A stretch of DNA of 64,000 nucleotides from Microlunatus panaciterrae (GTDB lineage Bacteria; Actinomycetota; Actinomycetes; Propionibacteriales; Propionibacteriaceae), in NCBI RefSeq assembly GCF_016907535.1, contig NZ_JAFBCF010000001.1, positions 2,480,001 to 2,544,000 of the forward strand, given 5' to 3'. Shown piece after piece: positions 6,236-14,953 of this stretch. A model generated the notes under the pieces. It ran no database searches. It was given only the letters and a program-made list of their open reading frames with translations, and was not told the DNA's origin. Made by a program: the position numbers and the translations under genes. Each line of letters begins with the position of its first letter. The first letter of the stretch is position 1.

Positions 6236-9025
6236 ATGAAGAAGAAGCTCAGCAGGAGCCTGCTGGCCGTCACGGCGATCGGGGTCGCAGCGACCGCCTC
6301 GTTGTCGATGGTGGTCGGGGCCACCGCGGACAGCAACGCGCCCCTCGGGACGAACCTGGTCGGTCGGCAGGCCGACGGTTCGGTGCTCGTACCGGAGGGG
6401 AAGTACGTCAAGCCGCTCGGCACGACGATCGAACAGAGCGGCCAGGTGATGGACCTCGCGATCCGTCCCGACGGCCGCACGGCCGTCGACCTCACCAAGT
6501 CGGGCAAGGGTCTGTTCACCGTTGTCGACCTGGTGAACAACACGGTGCTCCAGCAGTACACGCCCCCGAAGGGCACCGGCAGCGGCAATGTCGCGGTCGG
6601 TGGCCTGCTCTACTCCGCCGACGGCACTCAGCTGTGGGCGGCCCAGGCGAAGAACCTCCTGCGTTTCGACGTCGCTGCTGACGGGACGCTGAGCAATCCC
6701 GTCGTCGTCAAGCTCCCGGACAGCGCGCCCGGGGGAGTACCCAAGGGCCCCGACGGGTCGCTGGCGCAGCCGCTGCCGAGTGGACTCGCCTGGGCCCCGG
6801 ACCAGAAGACGATCATCGCCTCGCTGTCGGGCTACGACACCGTGGTCGGGATCGACTCGACGAGCGGTGCGACCTCCTGGCAGACGGCAGTCGGTATCGC
6901 TCCGCGCGATGTCGTTGTGGTCGGCAACCGCGTCCTGGTCAGCAACGAGGGCGGCCGCCGAACCAAGTCGTCCGACTTCACCAACTACTCCTACAACTCC
7001 CGGGTGGTCGCCGACCGCCGAGACGGCCGCGCCGACTCGGGTACGGTCAGTGAGCTGGATCTCAGCTCACACGCCGTCGTTCGCACCTACGACGTCGGCC
7101 TCGACCCCTCGGCCCTGATGGTGCGCGGCAGCGACGTCCTGGTCACGAACTCCAGTGACGACACCGTCTCCGTTCTGAACACCGCCACCGGCGAGGTCGC
7201 ACGCACCTTCAACGTCAACCCGATCCCGGGTCAGCCGTACGGCAGTTCGCCTAACGCGTTGGCGATGATCGACGACGACCACCTCGCGGTCAGTCTCGGT
7301 CGCAACAACGCGCTGGCGATCTATGAGCTGGCTGGCACCCGCAGTACCCCGGCTTTCGCCGGGTTGGTCCCGACGGCGTGGTATCCCGGCAAGATCATCG
7401 TGGACCGGCAGCTCGGCAAGATCGTCGTCGGGAACCTCAAGGGCGTGGGCGCACTCGGTGACCCGCGGACCATCGCCGAAGGCCCCGGCACCGAACCGGC
7501 GACCGGAAGGCAGGTGTACTCCGATGTGGGTGTCGTCCAGCTGCTCGATCCGCCGAAGGCGGAGGACATGGCCAGCCTCACCAGCCAGGTGTTCTCCAAC
7601 AACCAATGGCACAATCTCGAGGCACGCAACGAGAAGGCGGGCACGACCAAGGCGAGGCCGGTCCCGGTGCCGGAGCGGATCGGTGACCCGTCGCCGATCA
7701 AGCACGTGTTCCTGATCGTCCGGGAGAACCGGACCTACGACCAGGTGCTCGGCGACGACCCTCGCGGCAACGGGGATCCGACTCTGACCCAGTTCGGCCG
7801 CAAGATCACCCCGAACACCCATGCCCTGGCTGGGGAGTTCCCGCTGATCGACAACCTCTACTCCGACGGCACCAACTCCGCGACCGGGCACACCTGGCTC
7901 GATGCCGGGTTCGTCAACGACTACCTGGAACGCTCCTACGCCAACTACGTCCGCAACTACGGCCAGCCCGACGCCATGGTCTACCCGAGGTCAGGCTTCC
8001 TGTGGGACAACGCCCTGGCGCACCGACTGAAGGCGAGAGTGTGGGGGGAGTACGCCGAGTGGTTCACCGGAGCCGATGGTTCAGCCGCGACCGGGAGCTG
8101 GTCCGACTGGTACCGCGACTCACAGATCCTGGAGGGCAAGCGGACGGGTCAACCGCATGTGCCGCTGGGAACCTTCACCACGAAGACAGACGTGCCGTCA
8201 TTGGCCAGCATCCTCGACCGGGACTACCCCAACTTCAACACCAAGATCCCCGACCAGTACCGGGCCGACCTGTTCCTGAACGACTTCGACGAGATGACGA
8301 AGAAGGACTCGCTGCCCAACCTGAACATGCTCTGGCTGTCCAGCAACCACACCAACGGCTCGTCGCCGGGATACCCGACGCCGGCAGCGATGCAGGCCGA
8401 CAGTGATCTTGCGGTGGGTCGGATCGTGGACAAGATCTCCCACTCCAAGTATTGGAAGAGCAGTGCGATCTTCGTGATCGAGGACGACTCCCAGAACGGT
8501 GTCGACCACGTCGACGGACATCGCAACGTGCCCCTGGTGATCAGCCCCTATGCCAGGCGCGGCGCGGTGGTCCACACCAGCTATACCCAGGTCAACGTCA
8601 CCAGGACCATCGAGCAGATCCTCGGCCTGCCGCCGATGAACCAGGTCGACCTGGCCGCTCAGCCGATGTACGACGTCTTCACCACCAGGCGCAACCTGAC
8701 GCCGTACACCAAGCTGGACAACACCGTGCCACTCGACACGATGAACCCCACGCTGGCACAGGCGGACAGCACCATGCAGAAGACCTGGATCGCCTGGTCC
8801 GAGCAGCAGGACTTCACCAAGGTTGACCAGCTCGCCTTCGAGCCCTTCAACCGGCTCACCTGGTATACCTCGAACCACTTCACCAAGCCGTACCCGGGCG
8901 ACGCGAAGGTGATGACGCCGCAGGAGGTGTTGGCGAAGTTCCCGCAGGCCGCCGTCAGCCATGACCCGGACGGCAAGCTGCCGGAGACGAAGGCGCTGCG
9001 CCCGCACAGCGCAGGTAGCCGATGA
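6236..9025 (+). CDS. Secreted YncE-like beta-propeller / alkaline phosphatase-type phosphoesterase fusion
   Basis: A 929-aa exported protein. A signal peptide (KKKLSRSLLAVTAIG, Ala-rich to about residue 31) precedes a YncE-like propeller region (about 40-450, with repeats such as GYDTVVGIDSTSGATSWQ and SSDDTVSVLNTATGEV). The C-terminal half is a phosphoesterase: IKHVFLIVRENRTYD near 487, TGHTWLDAGFVNDYLERSY near 550, and a VEDDSQNG/DHVDGHR metal-binding region. Homologues are annotated as bifunctional YncE/alkaline phosphatase family; the substrate is unknown. ATG 6236 follows GAAGAAGG. The stop overlaps the next start (ATGA), so it heads a four-gene operon with an ABC exporter and a lipoprotein. 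Confidence 0.9.
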   Translation: MKKKLSRSLLAVTAIGVAATASLSMVVGATADSNAPLGTNLVGRQADGSVLVPEGKYVKPLGTTIEQSGQVMDLAIRPDGRTAVDLTKSGKGLFTVVDLVNNTVLQQYTPPKGTGSGNVAVGGLLYSADGTQLWAAQAKNLLRFDVAADGTLSNPVVVKLPDSAPGGVPKGPDGSLAQPLPSGLAWAPDQKTIIASLSGYDTVVGIDSTSGATSWQTAVGIAPRDVVVVGNRVLVSNEGGRRTKSSDFTNYSYNSRVVADRRDGRADSGTVSELDLSSHAVVRTYDVGLDPSALMVRGSDVLVTNSSDDTVSVLNTATGEVARTFNVNPIPGQPYGSSPNALAMIDDDHLAVSLGRNNALAIYELAGTRSTPAFAGLVPTAWYPGKIIVDRQLGKIVVGNLKGVGALGDPRTIAEGPGTEPATGRQVYSDVGVVQLLDPPKAEDMASLTSQVFSNNQWHNLEARNEKAGTTKARPVPVPERIGDPSPIKHVFLIVRENRTYDQVLGDDPRGNGDPTLTQFGRKITPNTHALAGEFPLIDNLYSDGTNSATGHTWLDAGFVNDYLERSYANYVRNYGQPDAMVYPRSGFLWDNALAHRLKARVWGEYAEWFTGADGSAATGSWSDWYRDSQILEGKRTGQPHVPLGTFTTKTDVPSLASILDRDYPNFNTKIPDQYRADLFLNDFDEMTKKDSLPNLNMLWLSSNHTNGSSPGYPTPAAMQADSDLAVGRIVDKISHSKYWKSSAIFVIEDDSQNGVDHVDGHRNVPLVISPYARRGAVVHTSYTQVNVTRTIEQILGLPPMNQVDLAAQPMYDVFTTRRNLTPYTKLDNTVPLDTMNPTLAQADSTMQKTWIAWSEQQDFTKVDQLAFEPFNRLTWYTSNHFTKPYPGDAKVMTPQEVLAKFPQAAVSHDPDGKLPETKALRPHSAGSR

Positions 9026-9984
9026 CGGCCGGTTCGACCGGGCAGAACGCCCACCCTTTCGGGGGTGGGCGTTCCGCCGTTGCGGATGCCGGGTTGCGGG
9101 TCACCGGTCTGACCAAGGCCTACCGGGGGGTGGCCGCGCTCGAGGACGTGGAGCTCGAGGTGCGTCCTGGCCGGATGCATGGTCTGGTCGGGCCGAACGG
9201 TGCGGGCAAGTCGACCCTGCTGGCGGCTCTGCTCGGTCTGCTCGACCCGGACAGCGGCTCGATGGAGTTCGACGGTATGGCGCTGGGAGCGCTGCGGAGC
9301 CGAGTGCCCGGCGGCATCGCCGGTGCGGTGGAGGAGGCCCGGTTCTATCCCTACCTGGACGCCGAGGCCAATCTCGAGGTGCTGGCGCGGCTCGACGACG
9401 CTGGAGGGATGTCGCCGACCGACGCACTCGGCCGCGTCGGTCTGCAGTCCCGGGCGAGCACCAAGGTGGCGGCCTTCTCGATGGGGATGCGGGCCCGGCT
9501 CGGCGTGGCGGCCTGCCTGATGCGCTCACCGGCGCTCCTGGTGCTGGACGAGCCGACCGGCGGCCTCGACCCCGGCGTCGCGGCGGATCTGCTGGCGCTG
9601 CTGCGCGAGCTCGCCGACGGAGACGTGTCGGTGTTGTTGAGCAGCCACGATCTCGAGGCGGTGGCAGGTGCCTGCGACGACGTGACGATCCTGGTCCGCG
9701 GAAGGGTGGTGATGTCGACGCCGACGCAGGCGTTGGCCGGCCTGGCGCCGCCGGAGGTGGTGCTCCGGACGAGCGATGACGACGCCGCCCTGGCGGTGGC
9801 GGTCTCGCTCGCTGGCGTCGAGGTGCGCTGGCAGGAGGATCGACTGGTGGTGCGGGGTGGACAGGCTGCGCTGGACGAGCTGGTGCTGTCGCTGGCTGCT
9901 GCCGGCATCGCGATCCGCAGACTCGAGCCGCGGGAGACCCCGTTGCGCGCACTGTTCGACCGCCTGGACAGGGCGCCGAAGTGA
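9022..9984 (+). CDS. ABC transporter ATP-binding protein
   Basis: The nucleotide-binding subunit of an ABC-2-type exporter, 320 aa from the ATG that overlaps the previous stop. Walker A is GPNGAGKST (about 57-65), the signature region is FSMGMRARL (about 152), and Walker B is LLVLDEPTGG (about 172). The first 24 residues lie over a perfect 12-bp hairpin (9045-9074) and do not resemble an ABC N-terminus. TTG 9094, in front of RVTGLTKAYRG, is therefore an alternative start. Its partner permease starts at an overlapping GTGA. Confidence 0.92.
   Translation: MTAGSTGQNAHPFGGGRSAVADAGLRVTGLTKAYRGVAALEDVELEVRPGRMHGLVGPNGAGKSTLLAALLGLLDPDSGSMEFDGMALGALRSRVPGGIAGAVEEARFYPYLDAEANLEVLARLDDAGGMSPTDALGRVGLQSRASTKVAAFSMGMRARLGVAACLMRSPALLVLDEPTGGLDPGVAADLLALLRELADGDVSVLLSSHDLEAVAGACDDVTILVRGRVVMSTPTQALAGLAPPEVVLRTSDDDAALAVAVSLAGVEVRWQEDRLVVRGGQAALDELVLSLAAAGIAIRRLEPRETPLRALFDRLDRAPK
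9045..9074 (+). terminator. Perfect 12-bp hairpin at the phosphoesterase/ABC junction
   Basis: GAACGCCCACCC (9045-9056) and GGGTGGGCGTTC (9063-9074) flank a 6-nt loop, 20 nt after the phosphoesterase stop. There is no U-tract. It may act as a U-less terminator, an attenuator setting the enzyme:transporter ratio, or an mRNA-stabilising structure. Confidence 0.6.
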
Positions 9985-10802
9985 CGGCCGCCGGAGTCGG
10001 GCAGGTGTTGCGGCTGGAGCTGCGGAAGCTCTTGGCCCAGAAGCGGATCATCGTCGTGTGGTGGGTGTGCGTGTTGGCGCCCATCCTGCTGGTGGGGGTG
10101 CTGAAGGTGGCCAGCACGACCCCCTCGGACACCCTGTTCGGTCGCTGGGTGCATGTGTCCGGTCTCGCGCTCCCGCTGCTGGTGCTCGGCTTCGGGGGAC
10201 AGTGGGCGTTTCCCGCGCTGGCGGCTCTGGTCGCCGGCGACGTCTTCGCTGCGGAGGATCGCTATGCAACCTGGAAGCTGGTGCTGAGCAGGTCGCGGAG
10301 CCGCGCCGAGGTGTTCGCCGGCAAATGTCTGGTCGGACTGGGTTTCCCGGTCGTCATGACCCTGGTGGTGGCGGCCATCAGCACCGGAGCCGGCGTGTTC
10401 CTGGTCGGCAGTGATCCCATCATCAACCTGTCGGGATCCCTGGTGCAGGTCGCCAAGGGGGTGGAACTCGTCGCGTGGTCCGGCCTCAGCCAGCTGTGCC
10501 CGGTGCTGGCGCTGGCCTCGTTCGCCCTGCTGCTGTCCGTTGTGACCCGCAACAGCCTGGTGGGGGTGGGCGGACCGGTGCTGTTCGCGCTGGTGGCGCA
10601 GCTGGGTGCGCTGACGGATCTGCCGCCGACCGTGCGAATGCTGTCACCGGCCGGCGCGTTCGCCTGCTGGCATGGTCTGTGGCTGGACCGGCCCGATGTC
10701 GTGCCGTTGTGGCTGGGGGTGTCGGCGAGTCTGCTCACGGCGGTGACCTGCCTTGCCATCGCTGCCACCGTCTTCGTACGCAGGGATGTGGCGGTCCGAT
10801 GA
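9981..10802 (+). CDS. ABC-2-type transporter permease
   Basis: A 273-aa integral membrane protein with about six hydrophobic segments (for example IIVVWWVCVLAPILLVGVL, ALPLLVLGFGGQWAFPALAALVAG, VSASLLTAVTCLAIAATVFV). It begins at GTG overlapping the ATPase stop and is preceded only by coding sequence, so it is probably translationally coupled. The EDRYATWKLVLSRSRSRAEVFAGK segment resembles the cytoplasmic loop of ABC-2 permeases. The exported substrate is unknown; the neighbouring phosphoesterase and lipoprotein suggest a cell-envelope role. Confidence 0.88.
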   Translation: MTAAGVGQVLRLELRKLLAQKRIIVVWWVCVLAPILLVGVLKVASTTPSDTLFGRWVHVSGLALPLLVLGFGGQWAFPALAALVAGDVFAAEDRYATWKLVLSRSRSRAEVFAGKCLVGLGFPVVMTLVVAAISTGAGVFLVGSDPIINLSGSLVQVAKGVELVAWSGLSQLCPVLALASFALLLSVVTRNSLVGVGGPVLFALVAQLGALTDLPPTVRMLSPAGAFACWHGLWLDRPDVVPLWLGVSASLLTAVTCLAIAATVFVRRDVAVR

Positions 10803-11260
10803 CCCGTCCTCCGAGGCGATCACTCGGCCGCCTGGTGCTGGGGGGTTCTCTGGTCCTGCTCTCGCTGTGGCTGCCCGGCTGCAGCTCCGCGATCACCGAG
10901 GCCCGGGTGGAGCAGGCGATGGTCGAGTCGTTCTCGCACCTGCTGGTCCTGCAGCAGCGGCAGCGCGGCACCCGGCTCGCGGCGGCCGACCTGCATCCGA
11001 CCGCCGACTGTGCCCGGCAGAACCGCCGGGGCAGCACGTCTGGGCCGGGCGACGACTGGGTCTGCAACGTCACCTGGCGTACGCCGCGGGCCACCACCGG
11101 CGCCGCTGCCTACTCGCTGACGGTGAGACCCGATGGCTGCTTCGCGGCCGACGGCGACGGACCGGCCGATCTCAACGGGGAGCCGACCGTGGTGGCCGCT
11201 GACGGTGAGGTGGTGGTCAACCCGCTGTGGGCCTTCGACGGCTGCTTCCCGTTGCACTGA
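10799..11260 (+). CDS. Small secreted lipoprotein of unknown function
   Basis: A 153-aa protein with an Arg-rich n-region, a hydrophobic core and lipobox LPGC (Cys at about 28), so it should be acylated and anchored on the outer face of the membrane. Four later Cys residues (in TADCARQ, WVCNVTW, DGCFAAD, DGCFPLH) could form two disulfides. ATG overlaps the permease stop (ATGA), so this is the last gene of the operon. A palindrome CCACGATCGTGG lies right after its stop (11261-11272). No named family was recognised. Confidence 0.85.
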   Translation: MTRPPRRSLGRLVLGGSLVLLSLWLPGCSSAITEARVEQAMVESFSHLLVLQQRQRGTRLAAADLHPTADCARQNRRGSTSGPGDDWVCNVTWRTPRATTGAAAYSLTVRPDGCFAADGDGPADLNGEPTVVAADGEVVVNPLWAFDGCFPLH

Positions 11261-11295
11261 CCACGATCGTGGGGTGGACAAGATCGGGGGCAGCG

Positions 11296-12222
11296 TCAGT
11301 TGGTCAGCCCGAACGCCACGCGCATCGAGCGGGCCGAGGATGCCTTGCCGAGCAGTCTGCTCTCGTGACAGGTGGTGCCGTACAGCCTGGCGAGGGAGTA
11401 GTGGGTCAGCCGGGTCCTGACGACCTTGTGGGAGACGGAGCGGCTGAGCACGACGGTCAGCACCCGGTTGGTCGTGCTGGACCGGTTGGCCTCGTCGGCG
11501 GTGATGACGATGGCGAGTCGGCCGCTTCTGAAGTCCGGTCCAGCCATCAGCGTCGGCAGCCAGCTCTGCAGGTATCTGTCCGCGGTGGCCAGCGAGGCAT
11601 CGTGCGCGTCGTGGATCAGGTTCGGCACCAGCATCCCGGCGCAGGGGAGCCTCCCGGACGCCGCGTCCGAGCGGAGCCGGCCGGCCTTCGGCGTGCCCGC
11701 CGGAACGTCGCCGGAGGCGCAGCCGGCGGAGCCGTACGCCCACGGATTGTGCTTCACGGCGTACGGGTAGGTGTTGGTGCGCTGACAGTGGTCTCTCATC
11801 GACTCGGCATAGACCCGGGCGCCGGTGCCGTTGCGGCGGGCCAGGGAGATCACGCTGTCGCCCTTCACCCGGTGCTGGCGTGGCGGCCCGTCGTCGGTGA
11901 CACCGGCGGTGGTGCCGAACGCGATGGCGAGGTAGTTGGGCAGGGAGGGATGGGTGACGGCCCGGTAGTCGGTGGCGTAGCCGTAGCGCCTCGCCAGTCG
12001 GTTGAGGTAGGGCATGCCCTGACGCATCTGCGTCAGGCTGTGGTTCTCGATGACGATGGTCAGGATCTTGGTGGTGCGCACAGGGGCGGGTCGAGACGCG
12101 GCCACCTGCTGCGGTGCCGCCATCGAGCCCGGCGACACGCGGACCGGCGGACTGCAGCCTGCGGCGGCCAGGCACAGCACAGCGGCCGAGCACAGAGCGG
12201 TGGCACGGGCGAGAGCTCTCAT
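11296..12222 (-). CDS. Phosphoesterase-family lipoprotein (acid-phosphatase-like)
   Basis: A 308-aa exported protein with lipobox AAGC (Cys about 23). TKILTIVIENHSL (about 51-63) and AVTHPSLPNYLAIAFG (about 88-103) match the PF04185 phosphoesterase core: metal ligands in IENHS and the THPS nucleophile region. ITADEANR (near 240) probably supplies more metal ligands. It is convergent with the lipoprotein gene of the phosphoesterase/ABC operon, so two members of the same enzyme superfamily sit back to back. ATG 12222 has AGGAG upstream. Confidence 0.88.
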   Translation of the reverse strand: MRALARATALCSAAVLCLAAAGCSPPVRVSPGSMAAPQQVAASRPAPVRTTKILTIVIENHSLTQMRQGMPYLNRLARRYGYATDYRAVTHPSLPNYLAIAFGTTAGVTDDGPPRQHRVKGDSVISLARRNGTGARVYAESMRDHCQRTNTYPYAVKHNPWAYGSAGCASGDVPAGTPKAGRLRSDAASGRLPCAGMLVPNLIHDAHDASLATADRYLQSWLPTLMAGPDFRSGRLAIVITADEANRSSTTNRVLTVVLSRSVSHKVVRTRLTHYSLARLYGTTCHESRLLGKASSARSMRVAFGLTN

Positions 12223-12363
12223 ATCGACTCCTGATCTCCCTGACGGGCCGCCTGATGGCTACCGATCACTCTACGACCACCGACGGTGGCAACCCGGTCG
12301 TCGTCTCGGGTGGAGGCCGTCTGGTCTAAGCAACCTCGAAGATTGATCACCGATCCTGTGCGG

Positions 12364-12882
12364 GTGAGTACTGTCATTGTCCTGGTCGCGAAGTACGCGG
12401 TGTTCCTGATCCCGCTCGGAGCGCTTCTTGCCTGGTGGCGGGCCTCCCGCCAGGCCAAGGCGGCCATGATCATCGCCGGAGTGGTGGCGCTGGCGCTGGC
12501 GGCGATCGCGATCAACGTGTCCGCGGCCGTCTGGTTCGACCCGCGGCCCTTCGCTGTCGACGGGCATCCACCGCTTTTCGCCCACGCACCTGACAACGGG
12601 TTCCCTTCCGATCACACGACGTTGGGTGTCGCTATCGGAGCGACGCTGTTCGGATGGCGCCGCAGGCTGGGCGCCAGTCTGGTGCTGGTGGCGTTGACTG
12701 CTGGCGCGGCCCGGGTGGCGGCGCACGTGCACCACGTCCCCGACATCATCGGCGGTCTCGTTCTCGGCATCCTCTGTGCGCTGGGCGGTGTGCTGGTGGC
12801 CAAGCGTTCCGTCGTGTGGATGGACTCCCGCCGCAGGGCCAGCATCCTCAGCCGAGCGAGACTGCGCGGGGAAGAGCACTGA
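12364..12882 (+). CDS. PAP2-family phosphatase (BcrC-like undecaprenyl-diphosphatase candidate)
   Basis: A roughly 172-aa membrane phosphatase with several hydrophobic segments. PAP2 motifs in order are WFDPRPF (KxxxxxxRP-like, Lys position not conserved), the FPSDHTT nucleophile-region motif, and RVAAHVHHVPDIIGG supplying Arg-x5-His. BcrC-type enzymes recycle undecaprenyl diphosphate for cell-wall synthesis; that role is inferred. GTG 12364 is chosen because the first membrane helix starts right after it. In-frame GTG 12358 and 12286 are alternatives. No Shine-Dalgarno is seen. Confidence 0.85.
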   Translation: MSTVIVLVAKYAVFLIPLGALLAWWRASRQAKAAMIIAGVVALALAAIAINVSAAVWFDPRPFAVDGHPPLFAHAPDNGFPSDHTTLGVAIGATLFGWRRRLGASLVLVALTAGAARVAAHVHHVPDIIGGLVLGILCALGGVLVAKRSVVWMDSRRRASILSRARLRGEEH

Positions 12883-12936
12883 CGCTAGGGTAGCGAACCG
12901 GCTCCCCATTCCAGCGCCGAAGACAGGAAGCTCAAC

Positions 12937-13332
12937 ATGACCGGACTGACGCCCTACCTCTCGTTCCCTGGCACAGCCAGGCAAGCGCTCACGTTCTACC
13001 GGGAGGTGTTCGGCGGCGAGCTGGTGCTGAACACCCTGGCCGACTTCGGACGTAACGACGGACCGCCCGATGCCATCTCGCACGGCATGCTGCAAGGGCC
13101 GGTCGAGCTGTTCGCCTCCGACGCGGCCGACGGCGAGCCCAGCCTACGGCTCGAGGGAGTGCTGTTCTCGCTGCTGGGCACTGCCGATCCCGGCACGCTC
13201 GAAGCGTGGTTCGCCGCGCTGAGCAGCGGCGGGGTAGACATCGACCCGTTGCAGCTGAGGCCGTGGGGCGCCCACGACGGACAGGTCACAGACCGATTCG
13301 GTGTCCGCTGGCTCATCGGCTACGAAGGTTGA
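12937..13332 (+). CDS. VOC-family protein (PhnB-like)
   Basis: A 131-aa vicinal-oxygen-chelate-fold protein: TPYLSFPGTARQALTFYREVFGGEL (about 5-29) and DPLQLRPWGAHDGQVTDRFGVRWLIGYE are characteristic of PhnB/3-demethylubiquinone-type VOC proteins. Ligand and reaction cannot be assigned. AGGAAG lies 8 nt before ATG, and TAGGGT (about 12888) may be the -10. The stop codon is 4 nt before the tRNA-Glu-like repeat at 13336. Confidence 0.9.
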   Translation: MTGLTPYLSFPGTARQALTFYREVFGGELVLNTLADFGRNDGPPDAISHGMLQGPVELFASDAADGEPSLRLEGVLFSLLGTADPGTLEAWFAALSSGGVDIDPLQLRPWGAHDGQVTDRFGVRWLIGYEG

Positions 13333-13335
13333 CCC

Positions 13336-13359
13336 ATCCCCAACGGGATGCGAACCCGC
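13336..13359. repeat. Copy of the tRNA-Glu 3' end (possible att relic)
   Basis: Plus-strand ATCCCCAACGGGATGCGAAC continuing CCGC matches the 3' end of tRNA-Glu (15629-15652, same orientation) at 23 of 24 positions, then TGCCG after a 2-nt gap. No full cloverleaf exists here. A duplicated tRNA 3' end is the usual footprint of a site-specific integration; the block between the copies is about 2.3 kb. Confidence 0.6.
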
Positions 13360-13367
13360 TGCCGGGG

Positions 13368-14276
13368 TCATGCGGCGCGTTCGAACCAGTCGAGCGCGAG
13401 GTCGGCGACTGCGGCGGGTGCGTCGTCGGTGATGAAGTGCGCTGCGTCGTCGACGTAGGCGAACTCGACGCGATCGGCGTACCGCTCGGCGTTGCGGCAG
13501 ATGCGCCCCAGGACCTGCTCGGTCCAGGGGTGGTCACGGCGGCCGTATACGACGAGGGTCGGCACCGTGAGCCGCCGGCGTCGGTAGACGCCGCGCATCA
13601 TGCGCATGGCTTCGGGCAGGACCATGCCGCGGGTGAGCGGACGCACCGCGCCGTCGATCTCGGGTCGGCGCAGCGGGGCGAGGTGGGCTTCGATGGTCGC
13701 CTCCGACATCGGGCGCGCGACGTACGCCTCGGAGAAGACTCCGCGAAGTGAGGCGCCAGGGCGGTGCCAGATGAAGGGGGGTAGGTGCCGGAACCCGGGG
13801 ATGATCTTCGGGCTGAACCTGAAGAAGGCCGGCGGCACCGCGAGTTGCACTGCCGTTCGAACCCGCTCGGGGTGATCGTAGGTCAGCTGCATCGCGGTGA
13901 TGACGCCCATGTCGTGGGACACGACGTGGGCGCGCTCGATGCGGAGGACGTCGAAGAGGGCGAGCAGGTCGCTAAGCCGAGTCTCCCGTTCGACCCGCGG
14001 ATCGTCGGCCACGGTCCAGCCGGCCCCGCGCAGGTCGGGACAGATGACGCGGTAGCCGCGTGCGGCGATGACCGGAGCTACCGCGTGCCACTGCCACCAA
14101 TGCTCAGGAAATCCGTGCAACAGCACGACCGGTTCGCCCTCGCCGATGGCGGCGACGTGCGTACGCAGGCCGGGCGTCTCGATGACAAGATGGTCGAAGC
14201 CGGATGCCTCGGTAAGCGGCGGCGACCACGCCGAAGCGTCTACGGAGCGGGTGATACGTGGTTCGGGCGTAGGCAT
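13368..14276 (-). CDS. Alpha/beta hydrolase (epoxide-hydrolase-like)
   Basis: A 302-aa alpha/beta-hydrolase. HGFPEHWWQWH is the oxyanion HG motif of epoxide hydrolases and haloalkane dehalogenases. VVSHDMG carries an Asp nucleophile (SHDMG instead of GHSxG), which supports the epoxide-hydrolase/dehalogenase branch. VVYGRRDHPWT and DDAAHFITDDAP supply the acid and His regions. ATG 14276 is preceded by GGAGGAGG. It is divergent from a TetR gene across a palindromic operator, so it is probably repressed by that regulator. It lies inside the tRNA-Glu-bounded block. Confidence 0.9.
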   Translation of the reverse strand: MPTPEPRITRSVDASAWSPPLTEASGFDHLVIETPGLRTHVAAIGEGEPVVLLHGFPEHWWQWHAVAPVIAARGYRVICPDLRGAGWTVADDPRVERETRLSDLLALFDVLRIERAHVVSHDMGVITAMQLTYDHPERVRTAVQLAVPPAFFRFSPKIIPGFRHLPPFIWHRPGASLRGVFSEAYVARPMSEATIEAHLAPLRRPEIDGAVRPLTRGMVLPEAMRMMRGVYRRRRLTVPTLVVYGRRDHPWTEQVLGRICRNAERYADRVEFAYVDDAAHFITDDAPAAVADLALDWFERAA

Positions 14277-14306
14277 GATTGCCGCCTCCTCCGGTCCTAC
14301 TACTGT

Positions 14307-14319
14307 GTTTATAGTAAAC
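14307..14319. promoter_or_regulatory. Palindromic TetR operator overlapping the -10
   Basis: GTTTA-TAG-TAAAC is a perfect inverted repeat in the 62-bp gap between the hydrolase and TetR genes. It overlaps the plus-strand -10 TATAGT (14310-14315). Position and symmetry suggest autoregulation and co-repression of the hydrolase. Confidence 0.6.
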
Positions 14320-14338
14320 CTCGTCGAGGGAGACGTCC

Positions 14339-14893
14339 ATGCCGCCGGCCACCCGGGAACGTGCACTCGAGGCGGCCGTGGAGTTGCTCGGCACCGCGGG
14401 AGTCCGCGCGCTGAGCCATGCTCGAGTCGATGACAGAGCGGGCCTGCCGCCCGGGTCGACCTCGAACTGGTTCCGCACCCGCCGAGCGCTGCTCGGTGGC
14501 GTGGTCGACTGGATCGCCGAGCGCGAGCGCGCCGATTTCGACCCGGCCGCGATGCCGGCGATCATGGGACTCGACGGGCTGATCGAGGGCTTGTGCGCCA
14601 TGGCCGAACTTCAGACCGGAAGGTTCGCCGCGCGCACCCGCGCACGCTATGCCCTCTTTCTCGAACTCTCCAGCGATCCTGAGCTGGGCGAGCCACTGCG
14701 CCGGCAGCGCCGCGAGTTCGAGCGGTGGACCGGGCTGATGGTGATGGCCGTCGGCATCGCCGATCCCGTGCCGGCGACCCGGGCCCTCATGGCGCTCGCC
14801 GACGGACTGCTCCTGCACCGGCTCACCGTCGACCCCGAGCTTGACCTGCGCCCCGTCATCGAACGCGCAGTGCGCGCCCTGGCAGCGTCTTGA
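14339..14893 (+). CDS. TetR/AcrR-family transcriptional regulator
   Basis: A 184-aa regulator. The N-terminal HTH spans about residues 5-50 (RERALEAAVELLGTAGVRAL and LPPGSTSNWFRTRRALL). The C-terminal ligand-binding domain is all-helical. GAGGGAGA lies before ATG 14339. The divergent alpha/beta hydrolase is its likely target, with the ligand possibly that enzyme's substrate (inference from layout). Confidence 0.92.
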   Translation: MPPATRERALEAAVELLGTAGVRALSHARVDDRAGLPPGSTSNWFRTRRALLGGVVDWIAERERADFDPAAMPAIMGLDGLIEGLCAMAELQTGRFAARTRARYALFLELSSDPELGEPLRRQRREFERWTGLMVMAVGIADPVPATRALMALADGLLLHRLTVDPELDLRPVIERAVRALAAS

Positions 14894-14953
14894 ATGCACG
14901 CTCGGCGCGACATCGTCTCGAGCCGAGCGACTTGTGGAGACGACGTAGGGCCG

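Noticed and set aside
13336-13359. Second tRNA-Glu gene
   Set aside because: Only the T-arm/acceptor 3' strand is present; no anticodon arm or 5' acceptor strand follows.
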